From Bordetella hinzii LMG 13501 (GTDB taxonomy: Bacteria > Pseudomonadota > Gammaproteobacteria > Burkholderiales > Burkholderiaceae_B), in NCBI RefSeq assembly GCF_001548475.1, contig NZ_LRUJ01000013.1, positions 45,802-109,801 on the forward strand: a stretch of DNA of 64,000 nucleotides. The letters run 5' to 3'. Each line of letters begins with the position of its first letter. Positions within the stretch are counted from its first letter, which is position 1. Shown in pieces: positions 16,913 through 24,600 of the stretch. A program made the translations under genes and the position numbers. The notes under the pieces are model-generated. The model was not told the origin of the DNA, searched no databases, and saw only the letters and a program-made list of their open reading frames with translations.

Positions 16913-19024
16913 ATGACGACTCTTTCTGTGGATGCTTCCATGACCTCCCGCTGGATCGATGCCGCCCTGCATCCCCGCTCCATTGCCATCCTCGGCGCTT
17001 CCGACAATCCCGAAAAGATAGGTGGACGCCCCATCAAGTACATGCTGCAGCACGGCTATGCCGGCGCGATCTATCCGATCAACCCGGCGCGCGGCGAAGT
17101 CCAAGGCCTGCCCGCCTGGCCGACGCTGGAGGCCGTGGGCCAGCCTATCGACATGGTGCTGGTCTGCGTGGCCGGCGAGGCCGCCGTCCAGGGCGTGGAA
17201 AGCAGCGCCCGCCTGGGCGCGCGCGTCTGCGTGGTGATCTCCTCCGGCTTCGGCGAAACCGGGGAGGCGGGCCGCCGCGCCCAGGCGCGCATGGTCGAGG
17301 CGGCGGCGGCCTCGGGGATGCGCCTGCTGGGTCCCAACACCCAAGGCCTGGCCAACTTCAGCAATGGCGCATTGGCCACCTTTGCCACCCTGATCGGCGA
17401 AGTCCCCCCGCAAGACGGCCCGGTGGCCATCATCAGCCAGAGCGGCGCGATGAGCATGGTGCCCTATGCGCATCTGCGCGCCGAGGGCCTCGGCGTGCGC
17501 TACTCCATCGCCACGGGCAATGAGTGCGACCTGAGCGTGGCGGACTTTGCCCAGGCGGTGCTGACCGATCCGGCGGTCAAGCTGATCCTGCTGTACATGG
17601 AAAGCCTGCCCGACCCGCGGACGCTGGCCCAGGCGGCTACCCTGGCCGCCGCGCGCAAAGTGCCGCTGCTGGCGCTGAAATCGGGTGTCTCTTCGCAAGG
17701 GCAGCGCGCGGCGCAGTCCCATACCGGGGCCATCGCCACCGAAGACCGTGTCCTCGACGCCTGGTTCAGCCAGCATGGCATCCTGCGCGTGCACGATGCC
17801 CGCTCGCTGGTGCAAAGCGCGCGGCTGCTGCTGCAATACCCGCAGCTGTCGGGCAACCGGCTGGCGATACTCAGCAATTCGGGCGCGGCCTGCGTCACGG
17901 GCGCCGATGCGGCGGAAAGGCACGGGCTGGACGTGCCCGCCCTGCCGGATGCCGTGCGCGCCCGCATCGACGCGGTACTGCCCGGTTTCGCGAGCAGTCT
18001 CAATCCCATCGACCTGACCGCCGCCCTCCTGAGCAACAACCATCTCTTTGGCCAGGTACTGCCCCTGCTGGCCGGCGCCCAGGCCTGCGATGCGCTGTTC
18101 ATCACCTTGCCCATGAGCGGCAAGGGTTACGACACCCCGCAGTTTGCCCGCGACGCCGCCGTCTTCGCCCGCGAGACCGGGCTGCCCGTGGTGGTCAGCT
18201 GCCCGCTGGCCGCCAGCCGCCGCGTCTTCGCCGGCGAGGGGCTGGTGACGTATGAGCACGACGAGGATGCCCTGGCCGCGCTGGGCCAGCTGGCGCGCCT
18301 GTCGGCACTGCGCGCCGAGACGCCGGGCCGGATGCCGGCGGCCGCCCCCGGTGGCGAATGCACCGCGAAGGCCGGGCTCTTGTCGGAAGCCGACAGCCTG
18401 GAGCAGATCGAGGCCCTGGGCATACGCACGGCGCCCTGGCGGCTGTGCCTGGACGCCGGCATGATGGCCGCGACCCTGGGCAGCCTCGAAGCGCCCTGGG
18501 TCATCAAGGCCTGCTCCTCCGAAATCCCGCACAAATCGGAGTACGGCCTGGTCCACCTGGGGTTGCGCGACGAGGCGCAGGCCCTGGCACTCTTTCCGGT
18601 CCTGCGGGACAAGACGGCGGCGCTGGGCAAATCCTTCGATGGCGTCATCGTGGCCGGCATGGTCAAGGCGCGGCGCGAGTTCATGATGGGGGCCCGCTGG
18701 GATCCGCAGTTCGGCTGCGTGGTCATCGTGGGCGATGGCGGCAAATACGTGGAGGCCATGCCTGACGTCGCCACGCTGGTCTATCCCTTCGATGCCGCTC
18801 ACGCCGAGCGGCGCCTGCGCGGCCTGCGCGTGGCCGCGCTGTTCGATGGCGTGCGCGGCGAGGCGCCGCTGCCGGTGCGCGAGCTCGCCCAGGCCGCAGC
18901 CTGCCTGGGCGCTTGGGTGCATGCCCAGGCGGGCCGCGTCGCCTCCGTGGACGTCAACCCCTTGATCGCCGGCGCCGACGGCAGGCTCTATGCCGCCGAT
19001 GCGCTGGTGGAAATATCCGGCTAG
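16913..19024 (+). CDS. Acyl-CoA synthetase (NDP-forming), acetate-CoA ligase family
   Basis: 703 residues. CoA-binding domain first (RSIAILGASDNPEKIGGRPI, residues ~23-42), then succinyl-CoA-synthetase-like domains with the SHTGAIATED motif, and a C-terminal ATP-grasp domain (PWVIKACSSEIPHKSEYGLV, GCVVIVGDGGKYVEAMPD, VDVNPLIAG). These activate carboxylic acids with ATP to ADP. An alternative start at 16940 would give 694 residues; neither has a strong ribosome site. It probably activates the acid imported via the upstream Bug protein. Confidence 0.9.
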   Translation: MTTLSVDASMTSRWIDAALHPRSIAILGASDNPEKIGGRPIKYMLQHGYAGAIYPINPARGEVQGLPAWPTLEAVGQPIDMVLVCVAGEAAVQGVESSARLGARVCVVISSGFGETGEAGRRAQARMVEAAAASGMRLLGPNTQGLANFSNGALATFATLIGEVPPQDGPVAIISQSGAMSMVPYAHLRAEGLGVRYSIATGNECDLSVADFAQAVLTDPAVKLILLYMESLPDPRTLAQAATLAAARKVPLLALKSGVSSQGQRAAQSHTGAIATEDRVLDAWFSQHGILRVHDARSLVQSARLLLQYPQLSGNRLAILSNSGAACVTGADAAERHGLDVPALPDAVRARIDAVLPGFASSLNPIDLTAALLSNNHLFGQVLPLLAGAQACDALFITLPMSGKGYDTPQFARDAAVFARETGLPVVVSCPLAASRRVFAGEGLVTYEHDEDALAALGQLARLSALRAETPGRMPAAAPGGECTAKAGLLSEADSLEQIEALGIRTAPWRLCLDAGMMAATLGSLEAPWVIKACSSEIPHKSEYGLVHLGLRDEAQALALFPVLRDKTAALGKSFDGVIVAGMVKARREFMMGARWDPQFGCVVIVGDGGKYVEAMPDVATLVYPFDAAHAERRLRGLRVAALFDGVRGEAPLPVRELAQAAACLGAWVHAQAGRVASVDVNPLIAGADGRLYAADALVEISG

Positions 19025-19032
19025 GCAAGCCC

Positions 19033-19851
19033 ATGGAAGACGCCAAGCAAGAAGACTATTTCATCAATGGCCTGGCCAAGGGCCTGTCGGTCATCCAGGC
19101 TTTCACCAGCGAGGCCCGCGCCCTCACCCTGGCCGAGGCGGCCTACCGCACCGGCCTGAGCCGGGCGGCGGCGCGCCGCGTGCTGCTCACCCTGGTGGAT
19201 CTGGGGTTCGCGACACGTCGCGGCGATCGCCACTTCGCCCTGACGCCGCGCGTGCTGTCGCTGGGCTATGCCTATCTTTCTTCCATGCCTTTGTGGAGCT
19301 TTGCCGAGCCCGTGCTCGAGAGCCTGGTCGAAGAATTGCAGCAGACCTGCAGCATCGCGGCGCTGGACGGCACCGAACTGGTCTACGTCGCCCGCATCCC
19401 GGTGCACCGCACCCTGAACCAGGGACTGTCGATCGGCTCGCGCATCCCGCTCTATTGCCACTCGGCCGGCCGCGTGCTGCTCTCCGGCTTCACGCCGGAA
19501 CAATTCGAGGACTACCTCCAGACCGCCGACCTGCGTCCGCTGACCTCGCGCACGGTCACCGAGCGCGCCACCCTGCGCGAGATCATCCGCGATGTCCAGC
19601 GCCGGGGGTATTCCTGGAGCCGGGGGGAGGTTGAAGAGCAGACCACCGGCCTGTCGGTGCCCATCTACCAGCAGGGCCGGCTCATTGCCGCGCTCAATGT
19701 CAGCCGCATGCATGCCGACGAAGACGAAAACCACTGGTGCTGCGGCTATCTGCACTCGCTGCGCCGCGCCGCCGGCCGCCTCACCGCCGCCTTGTCCTCC
19801 GACCAGGCGCCCCGCATCGTCAAGGGCGACCGCCCCTCGCCGCGAACCTGA
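19033..19851 (+). CDS. IclR-family regulator (PcaR/PcaU-like)
   Basis: 272 residues. Helix-turn-helix near residues 35-58 (LTLAEAAYRTGLSRAAARRV) and an IclR effector domain (CSIAALDGTELVYVARIP, IPLYCHSAGRVLLSGF, GLSVPIYQQGRLIAALNVS). The overall shape, including the N-terminal YFINGLAKGLSVIQAF, is that of PcaR/PcaU/PobR activators of aromatic acid catabolism. It follows the synthetase by 8 nt and precedes an OYE gene by 3 nt, so it is embedded in the operon it probably controls. Confidence 0.9.
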   Translation: MEDAKQEDYFINGLAKGLSVIQAFTSEARALTLAEAAYRTGLSRAAARRVLLTLVDLGFATRRGDRHFALTPRVLSLGYAYLSSMPLWSFAEPVLESLVEELQQTCSIAALDGTELVYVARIPVHRTLNQGLSIGSRIPLYCHSAGRVLLSGFTPEQFEDYLQTADLRPLTSRTVTERATLREIIRDVQRRGYSWSRGEVEEQTTGLSVPIYQQGRLIAALNVSRMHADEDENHWCCGYLHSLRRAAGRLTAALSSDQAPRIVKGDRPSPRT

Positions 19852-19854
19852 ATC

Positions 19855-20901
19855 ATGACCCAGCCCATCCTATCGACTGTTTCTCTCTGCGGACTGGCGC
19901 TGCGCAACCGCATCGCCGTCGCGCCCATGTCCCGGATGCAGGGCGACGCAGCCGGCCAGCCTGGCGCCGACACCGCCGCCTACTATGCCCGCTATGCCCG
20001 CCATGGCGCGGCCCTGGTGATCACCGAAGCCCTCTATACCGCCGGCCCCGCGGCGCGGGCCTATCACGGCCAGCCCGGCATGGCCTGCGCCGGCCATGCC
20101 CAGGCTTGGCGCGCCGTGACCGCCGCCGTGCACGAACAAGGCGGCAAAATCTTCGCGCAGCTGCAACACGCCGGAAAACTGGCTGAACCGGGACTGCATG
20201 GCCGTCCCCTGGCGCCGGTGGACAGCGTGGCGCAAGGTCTCTCATGGCAGACCGGCCGGCCCAATGCGCCCGCCCATGCCGCCACCGCCCAGGAAATCGA
20301 GCAGATCATCCAGGGCTATGGCGAGTCCGCCGCGCTGGCCCAAGAGGCCGGTTTCGACGGCGTCGAGATCCACGGCGCGCGCGGCTATCTGGTGCATGAC
20401 TTCACCAGCGCAAGCAATACGCGCAAGGACGCCTGGGGCGAACGGGCTCGCCTGGCCGAGGCCATCCTGGCGGCGGTCAAATCGGCTTGCCGGCTGCCGG
20501 TCAGCTTCAACTATTCGATCTACAAAATGGATGACTACCATCACCAGCCCGGACGGGAAGCCCTGGCCGGGCTGCTGCCGCGCCTGCGGGCCGCCGGGGC
20601 CGACATCCTGCACATGAGCGCCCGGCGCATCCTGCGCCCCGAACCGTGGGGCCAGAGCCTGGCGCAACTGGCCCAGGAGGTCGCTCCCGGCCCGCTCATC
20701 ATCAATGGCGGCCTGAAGACCTTGCCGGACTGCGAAGAGGCGCTTGCCGCCACCCAGGCCACGCTGGTGGCCTTGGCCCGGCCTTTTCTGGCCAATCCGG
20801 ATTGGCTGGACCGCAACCTGGCCGGCCATGCCCTGCGCGAGTACGCGCCGGGCATGGAACGCCTGCCCCTGCTGCAACCCCTGCCGCCCCTATCGGCGTG
20901 A
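19855..20901 (+). CDS. NADH:flavin oxidoreductase / old yellow enzyme family
   Basis: 348-residue TIM-barrel flavoprotein. N-terminal LRNRIAVAPMSRMQGDAAG binds FMN, FAQLQHAGKLAE and VEIHGARGYLVHDFTS hold the substrate-binding His region (HGAR instead of the usual HxxN seen in the first OYE of this window), and ARPFLANPDWLDRNL is the C-terminal FMN phosphate part. It is only distantly related to the NemA-like enzyme at 12566. Last gene of the cassette; ends before a hairpin terminator. Probably reduces an enoyl or dienoyl intermediate. Confidence 0.88.
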   Translation: MTQPILSTVSLCGLALRNRIAVAPMSRMQGDAAGQPGADTAAYYARYARHGAALVITEALYTAGPAARAYHGQPGMACAGHAQAWRAVTAAVHEQGGKIFAQLQHAGKLAEPGLHGRPLAPVDSVAQGLSWQTGRPNAPAHAATAQEIEQIIQGYGESAALAQEAGFDGVEIHGARGYLVHDFTSASNTRKDAWGERARLAEAILAAVKSACRLPVSFNYSIYKMDDYHHQPGREALAGLLPRLRAAGADILHMSARRILRPEPWGQSLAQLAQEVAPGPLIINGGLKTLPDCEEALAATQATLVALARPFLANPDWLDRNLAGHALREYAPGMERLPLLQPLPPLSA

Positions 20902-20937
20902 TCCCTGGGGTCTGACACCTGAACCGACGGCGCAAAG

Positions 20938-20971
20938 AAAAAAGCCTGCAAGCAATGCTTGCAGGCTTTTT
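20938..20971. terminator. Bidirectional intrinsic terminator between OYE gene and tRNA-Arg copy 2
   Basis: Perfect 10-bp stem GCCTGCAAGC / GCTTGCAGGC, AAT loop, six A's before and five T's after. It resembles but is not identical to the hairpins beside tRNA copies 1 and 3. Confidence 0.85.
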
Positions 20972-20975
20972 GATA

Positions 20976-21052
20976 TGGCGCGCCCGGCAGGATTCGAACC
21001 CACGACCCCTTGGTTCGTAGCCAAGTACTCTATCCAACTGAGCTACGGGCGC
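20976..21052 (-). tRNA. tRNA-Arg (anticodon ACG), copy 2
   Basis: 77 nt with encoded CCA, identical in sequence to the copies at 12444 and 21306. Flanks differ: its terminator stem is a diverged version and the 5' leader reads differently. Confidence 0.97.
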
Positions 21053-21061
21053 AGAAGAAAG

Positions 21062-21089
21062 ATTATAGCGCGTTTTTCATGTTTGTCCA
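21062..21089 (-). promoter_or_regulatory. Promoter of tRNA-Arg copy 2
   Basis: Minus-strand TGGACA, 16-nt spacer, TATAAT; the same elements and spacing as upstream of copy 1, although the spacer sequence differs. Confidence 0.7.
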
Positions 21090-21266
21090 ATTGATTACCG
21101 CCCACCCCCGTTTTTGACCGCCTGCCCGCGGCAAGCGGTCACGACAAAGGAGACTCATTATTCTTCGATCGTCCGCCCTCGCGGCAGGGCCATCGTTGTA
21201 GGGGAGGCCCCGGGGTCGCCCTCATCGGGTCACATCCGCCGCTTGGGGGGCCCCGGCCGCGGCATG
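21090..21266. other. Intergenic spacer between tRNA-Arg copies 2 and 3
   Basis: No convincing gene. It contains an inverted repeat TGACCGC / GCGGTCA (21115-21141, 13-nt spacer) without a following T tract, and otherwise GC-rich unstructured sequence. Reading frames through it lack ribosome sites and recognisable protein sequence. Confidence 0.5.
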
Positions 21267-21299
21267 AAAAAAGCCCGCAAGCATGGCTTGCGGGCTTTT
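21267..21299. terminator. Intrinsic terminator downstream of tRNA-Arg copy 3
   Basis: Identical to the hairpin at 12405-12437: stem GCCCGCAAGC / GCTTGCGGGC with six A's and four T's. On the minus strand the six-T tract follows the tRNA, so it should end that transcript. Confidence 0.82.
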
Positions 21300-21305
21300 C
21301 GGATA

Positions 21306-21382
21306 TGGCGCGCCCGGCAGGATTCGAACCCACGACCCCTTGGTTCGTAGCCAAGTACTCTATCCAACTGAGCTACGGGCGC
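21306..21382 (-). tRNA. tRNA-Arg (anticodon ACG), copy 3
   Basis: 77 nt with encoded CCA, identical to the other two copies. The identity with copy 1 extends beyond the tRNA on both sides (see repeat at 21264-21392). Confidence 0.97.
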
Positions 21383-21394
21383 TAAAGAGGCGTG

Positions 21395-21423
21395 TTTATA
21401 GCATGCGCCGCCGGCAAGCACAA
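21395..21423 (-). promoter_or_regulatory. Promoter of tRNA-Arg copy 3
   Basis: Minus-strand TTGTGC, 17-nt spacer, TATAAA, about 12 nt before the tRNA. Differs from the promoters of copies 1 and 2. Confidence 0.5.
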
Positions 21424-21449
21424 ATCAACACCGCCTGGGCGTTGCCCCG

Positions 21450-21471
21450 AATGATACCCATAGGTATCATT
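21450..21471. promoter_or_regulatory. 22-bp palindrome, candidate operator upstream of gcd
   Basis: Perfect nine-base arms AATGATACC and GGTATCATT around a CATA spacer, 86 nt before the gcd ATG. The long arms and short spacer resemble operators of TetR-family repressors (for example the NemR site with TAGACC / GGTCTA arms and a 4-nt spacer). The TetR gene lies in the operon downstream. Binding partner is inferred. Confidence 0.55.
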
Positions 21472-21557
21472 TGATAGGACTTCATCCAAGCATGGCCGGG
21501 CGCCCCGCCTGGCCCGCCGCACGCCTTGTGCGGTTGAGAATACAAAGGCAGACACCC

Positions 21558-23918
21558 ATGGCCCCCTCCCCTTATCGTCCCCCTTGGTACGTGACGCTGT
21601 TCGGCATCGTGCTGGCCCTGATCGGCCTGGCCTTGGCCGTCGGCGGCGCCCGATTGGTCAGCCTCAGCGGCTCCTGGTACTACCTGCTCGCCGGCCTGGG
21701 CATGCTGGCCGCCGGCATCCTGCTCGCGCGCCGGCGCCCCCTGGGCGCCTGGGTCTATGCCCTCGTGTTCGTGGGCACGGTGATCTGGGCCTTCTGGGAA
21801 GTCGGCAGCGATTTCTGGCAATTGGTGCCGCGCCTGATCGGCCCCATCGTCCTGGCCCTGGTCACGCTCCTGGTCTGGCCGGCCCTGCATGAGGGCGGCG
21901 CGCGCAGCCGCGTGCGCCGCAATGCCTATCCGCTGGCCGGCGTGGCCGTGCTCGCGCTCATCGGTTTCGGCGTCGGCATGTTCCGTCCGCAAGGCGTGAT
22001 CCGCAATGAACCGGGCGCCACGCCCGCCGCGGCCGCCGCGCCGCAGACGGTGGCCGACTGGCAATACTATGGCCGCACGCCGGCGGGCACGCGCTACGCG
22101 CCGCTGACCCAGATCGATCCCAAGAACGTCGATCAGCTGCAGGTGGCCTGGACGTTCCGCACCGGCGATATCGCCGACAAGGGCGCGGAAAACCAGAACA
22201 CCCCCATCCAGATCGGCGACACGCTCTATGTCTGCACGCCGCGCAACAAGGTCTTCGCCCTGCAGGCCGATACCGGCAAGGAGCGCTGGCGCTTCGATCC
22301 CGAGGCTTCCTCGCCGGTGTGGCAGCGCTGCCGCGGCGTAGGCTATTACGAGACCACCGCGGCGCCCGCCTCGGGCCAGCCGCAGCCGGCGGCCTGCCGC
22401 AAGCGCATCATCCTGAGCACCATCGACGCGCGCCTGATCGCGCTGGACGCCGACACCGGCAAGCCCTGCGAAGATTTCGGCCAGCACGGCACGGTCGATC
22501 TCAAGCAAGGCATGGGCGAGGTCAAGCCCGGCTATTACTTCCAGACCTCCGCCCCCACGGTCGTGCGCAACATGATCGTGATCGGCGGCTGGGTGTTCGA
22601 CAACCGCGCCGTCGACGAGCCTTCCGGCGCGGTACGCGCTTTCAATGCCGACACGGGCGAGCTGGCCTGGGCCTGGGACATGGGCGACCCGTCCATCACC
22701 GGCGTGCCGCCCGAAGGCAAGACCTATACGCGCGGCACGCCCAACGTGTGGTCGACGCCGGCTTTCGACGACAAGCTGGGCCTGATCTACCTGCCCACCG
22801 GCAATTCGCCGCCGGATTTCTGGGGCGCTCACCGCAGTGAGGCCGCCGAGAAGCATTCCTCGGCCGTGGTGGCGCTGGACATCGCCACCGGCCGCGAGCG
22901 CTGGACGTTCCAGACGGCCCATCATGATCTCTGGGACTATGACGTCGCTTCACAGCCCGCGCTCTATGACATCCCCGACGGCAAGGGCGGCGTGCAGCAT
23001 GCGCTCATCCAGGTGACCAAGCGCGGCCAGATCTTCCTGCTGGACCGCGCCAACGGCAAGCCGCTGGCCGAGGTGAAGGAGCTGCCCGTGCCGCAGGGCG
23101 CGCAGGAAGGCGATTGGACCTCGCCCACCCAGCCCTATTCGGTCGGCATGCCCGCCATCGGCACCGAGCCCTTCACCGAGGCCAGCATGTGGGGGGCCAC
23201 CTTCTTTGACCAGCTCTGGTGCCGCATCGAGTTCAAGAAGATGCGCTATGAAGGCGAGTTCACGCCGCCCACCACGCAGCGCAGCCTGCAATACCCGGGC
23301 TACTACGGCGGCATGAACTGGGGCGGCGCGGCGGTCGATGAATCGCGCGGCTATCTCATCGTCAACGACATCCGCATGCCGCAATGGATACAGCTGATCC
23401 CGCGCGCCGATGCCGACAAGGAAGGCGCGGCCGGCGTGCACGACGGCTTCGCCCCGCAGACCGGCACGCCCTATGGCGTGTCCAAGAACGGCTTCATGTC
23501 GCCGCTGGGCGTGCCCTGCCATGCGCCGCCCTACGGCACGCTGTCGGCCATCGATCTGAAGACGCGCCAGCTGCTGTGGCAGGTCCCCATGAGCACGCTG
23601 CAGGACACCGGCCCGCTGGGCATGAAGACCGGCCTGCAGATTCCCATCGGCATGCCCACGCTGGGCGGCCCGCTGGCCACGGCTTCGGGCCTGGTGTTCT
23701 ACGCCGGCACGCAGGACTACTATCTGCGCGCCATGGATACCGCCTCGGGCAAGGAACTCTGGAAAGCCCGGCTGCCGGTGGGTGCGCAAGCCACCCCCAT
23801 GAGCTTTGTCTCGCCCAAGAGCGGGCGGCAGTATGTGGTACTGTCGGTCGGAGGCTCGCGCCAATCGCCCGACCGCGGCGACTACGTGATCGCCTACGCC
23901 CTGCCCGGCAAACCCTGA
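21558..23918 (+). CDS. gcd: Membrane-bound PQQ-dependent glucose dehydrogenase
   Basis: 786 residues (E. coli Gcd 796). Five hydrophobic helices fill residues ~10-145, followed by the periplasmic eight-bladed PQQ propeller starting GRTPAGTRYAPLTQI. The catalytic Asp lies in HHDLWDYDVASQP; tryptophan-docking repeats such as ALDADTGKPCEDFG and AMDTASGKELWKARLP are visible. It oxidises glucose or other aldoses to the lactone in the periplasm and reduces ubiquinone. The start was placed at MAPSPYRPPW, which matches the family N terminus; an upstream in-frame ATG at 21471 would lie inside the palindrome. The TetR gene follows after 16 nt. Confidence 0.93.
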   Translation: MAPSPYRPPWYVTLFGIVLALIGLALAVGGARLVSLSGSWYYLLAGLGMLAAGILLARRRPLGAWVYALVFVGTVIWAFWEVGSDFWQLVPRLIGPIVLALVTLLVWPALHEGGARSRVRRNAYPLAGVAVLALIGFGVGMFRPQGVIRNEPGATPAAAAAPQTVADWQYYGRTPAGTRYAPLTQIDPKNVDQLQVAWTFRTGDIADKGAENQNTPIQIGDTLYVCTPRNKVFALQADTGKERWRFDPEASSPVWQRCRGVGYYETTAAPASGQPQPAACRKRIILSTIDARLIALDADTGKPCEDFGQHGTVDLKQGMGEVKPGYYFQTSAPTVVRNMIVIGGWVFDNRAVDEPSGAVRAFNADTGELAWAWDMGDPSITGVPPEGKTYTRGTPNVWSTPAFDDKLGLIYLPTGNSPPDFWGAHRSEAAEKHSSAVVALDIATGRERWTFQTAHHDLWDYDVASQPALYDIPDGKGGVQHALIQVTKRGQIFLLDRANGKPLAEVKELPVPQGAQEGDWTSPTQPYSVGMPAIGTEPFTEASMWGATFFDQLWCRIEFKKMRYEGEFTPPTTQRSLQYPGYYGGMNWGGAAVDESRGYLIVNDIRMPQWIQLIPRADADKEGAAGVHDGFAPQTGTPYGVSKNGFMSPLGVPCHAPPYGTLSAIDLKTRQLLWQVPMSTLQDTGPLGMKTGLQIPIGMPTLGGPLATASGLVFYAGTQDYYLRAMDTASGKELWKARLPVGAQATPMSFVSPKSGRQYVVLSVGGSRQSPDRGDYVIAYALPGKP

Positions 23919-23934
23919 GCCCGTCCGCAAGACC

Positions 23935-24600
23935 ATGACCGCCCCCGATCCGACCGCCGCCTTGCCTGTTTCATTGCCGCGCGGCCGGGTCACGCGGCGC
24001 GGCCGCGACCGCGGCGAGCAATTGCTGCGCGTGGCCGCCGATCTCTTCCTGGCGCGGGGCTATGACAACGTCACGCTGGACGAGATCGTGGCGCTGGCCG
24101 GGGGGTCCAAGACCAATATCTATCGTTACTATGGCAATAAGCAGGGGTTTTTCTGCCATGTGGTGGAATACCTCTGTGATGATTTCCTGGCTCCCCTGTT
24201 GAGCCTGGATGTCGAGACCGGGGGGCTGGACGGCGCGCTGCGCCGCCTGGCCCACACCCTGGTCGCCGCCATGCTGCATCCCCGGCAGGTGGCCTTCTAC
24301 CGCATGGTGGTCGCCACCTCGGCGCGCCTGCCCGAAGTGGGCCGCGCCTGGTTTGCCCATGGCCCGGCGGCCTCGCGCGCGGCCTTCGCCCGCTTGCTGC
24401 GGGCCCAGATCGCGCTGGGGGGCATCGACGCCGGCACGCGCGTGGACGAAGTGGCCGCCCAATTGCATGGCGCCCTGGTCTACGATTTTTTCACCCGCAC
24501 CGTCATGCTGGGCGCGCATCCCGACAACGAGGATGTCGAAGCGGCCATCGATGCGCTGGTGCGCAGCGCAAGGCGCTGGCTTTCCCCCGACGCTCAGTGA
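23935..24600 (+). CDS. TetR/AcrR-family regulator
   Basis: 221 residues. The DNA-binding domain spans residues ~20-68 (RDRGEQLLRVAADLFLARGY, VTLDEIVALAGGSKTNIYRY), with the typical TetR KQGFF end and a C-terminal AefR-like helical domain. Its gene is squeezed between gcd (16 nt) and the TonB receptor (GTGA overlap), so all three are probably one transcript and the regulator likely controls this operon, perhaps through the palindrome at 21450. Ligand unknown. Confidence 0.9.
   Translation: MTAPDPTAALPVSLPRGRVTRRGRDRGEQLLRVAADLFLARGYDNVTLDEIVALAGGSKTNIYRYYGNKQGFFCHVVEYLCDDFLAPLLSLDVETGGLDGALRRLAHTLVAAMLHPRQVAFYRMVVATSARLPEVGRAWFAHGPAASRAAFARLLRAQIALGGIDAGTRVDEVAAQLHGALVYDFFTRTVMLGAHPDNEDVEAAIDALVRSARRWLSPDAQ

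Larger units (their letters stand above)
21264..21392. repeat. 129-bp direct repeat, right copy (tRNA-Arg plus terminator)
   Basis: Exact partner of 12402-12530. Beyond the shared leader the promoter region differs, so one copy probably arose by duplication or gene conversion onto a different promoter. Confidence 0.9.

Noticed and set aside
21114..21350. Open frame across the tRNA-Arg copy 3 region
   Set aside because: It runs through a terminator and the complement of the tRNA, so it cannot be a gene.
12405..21392. Prophage or integrative element at tRNA-Arg
   Set aside because: No integrase, excisionase or phage gene is present and no partial tRNA copy is seen, only complete copies.
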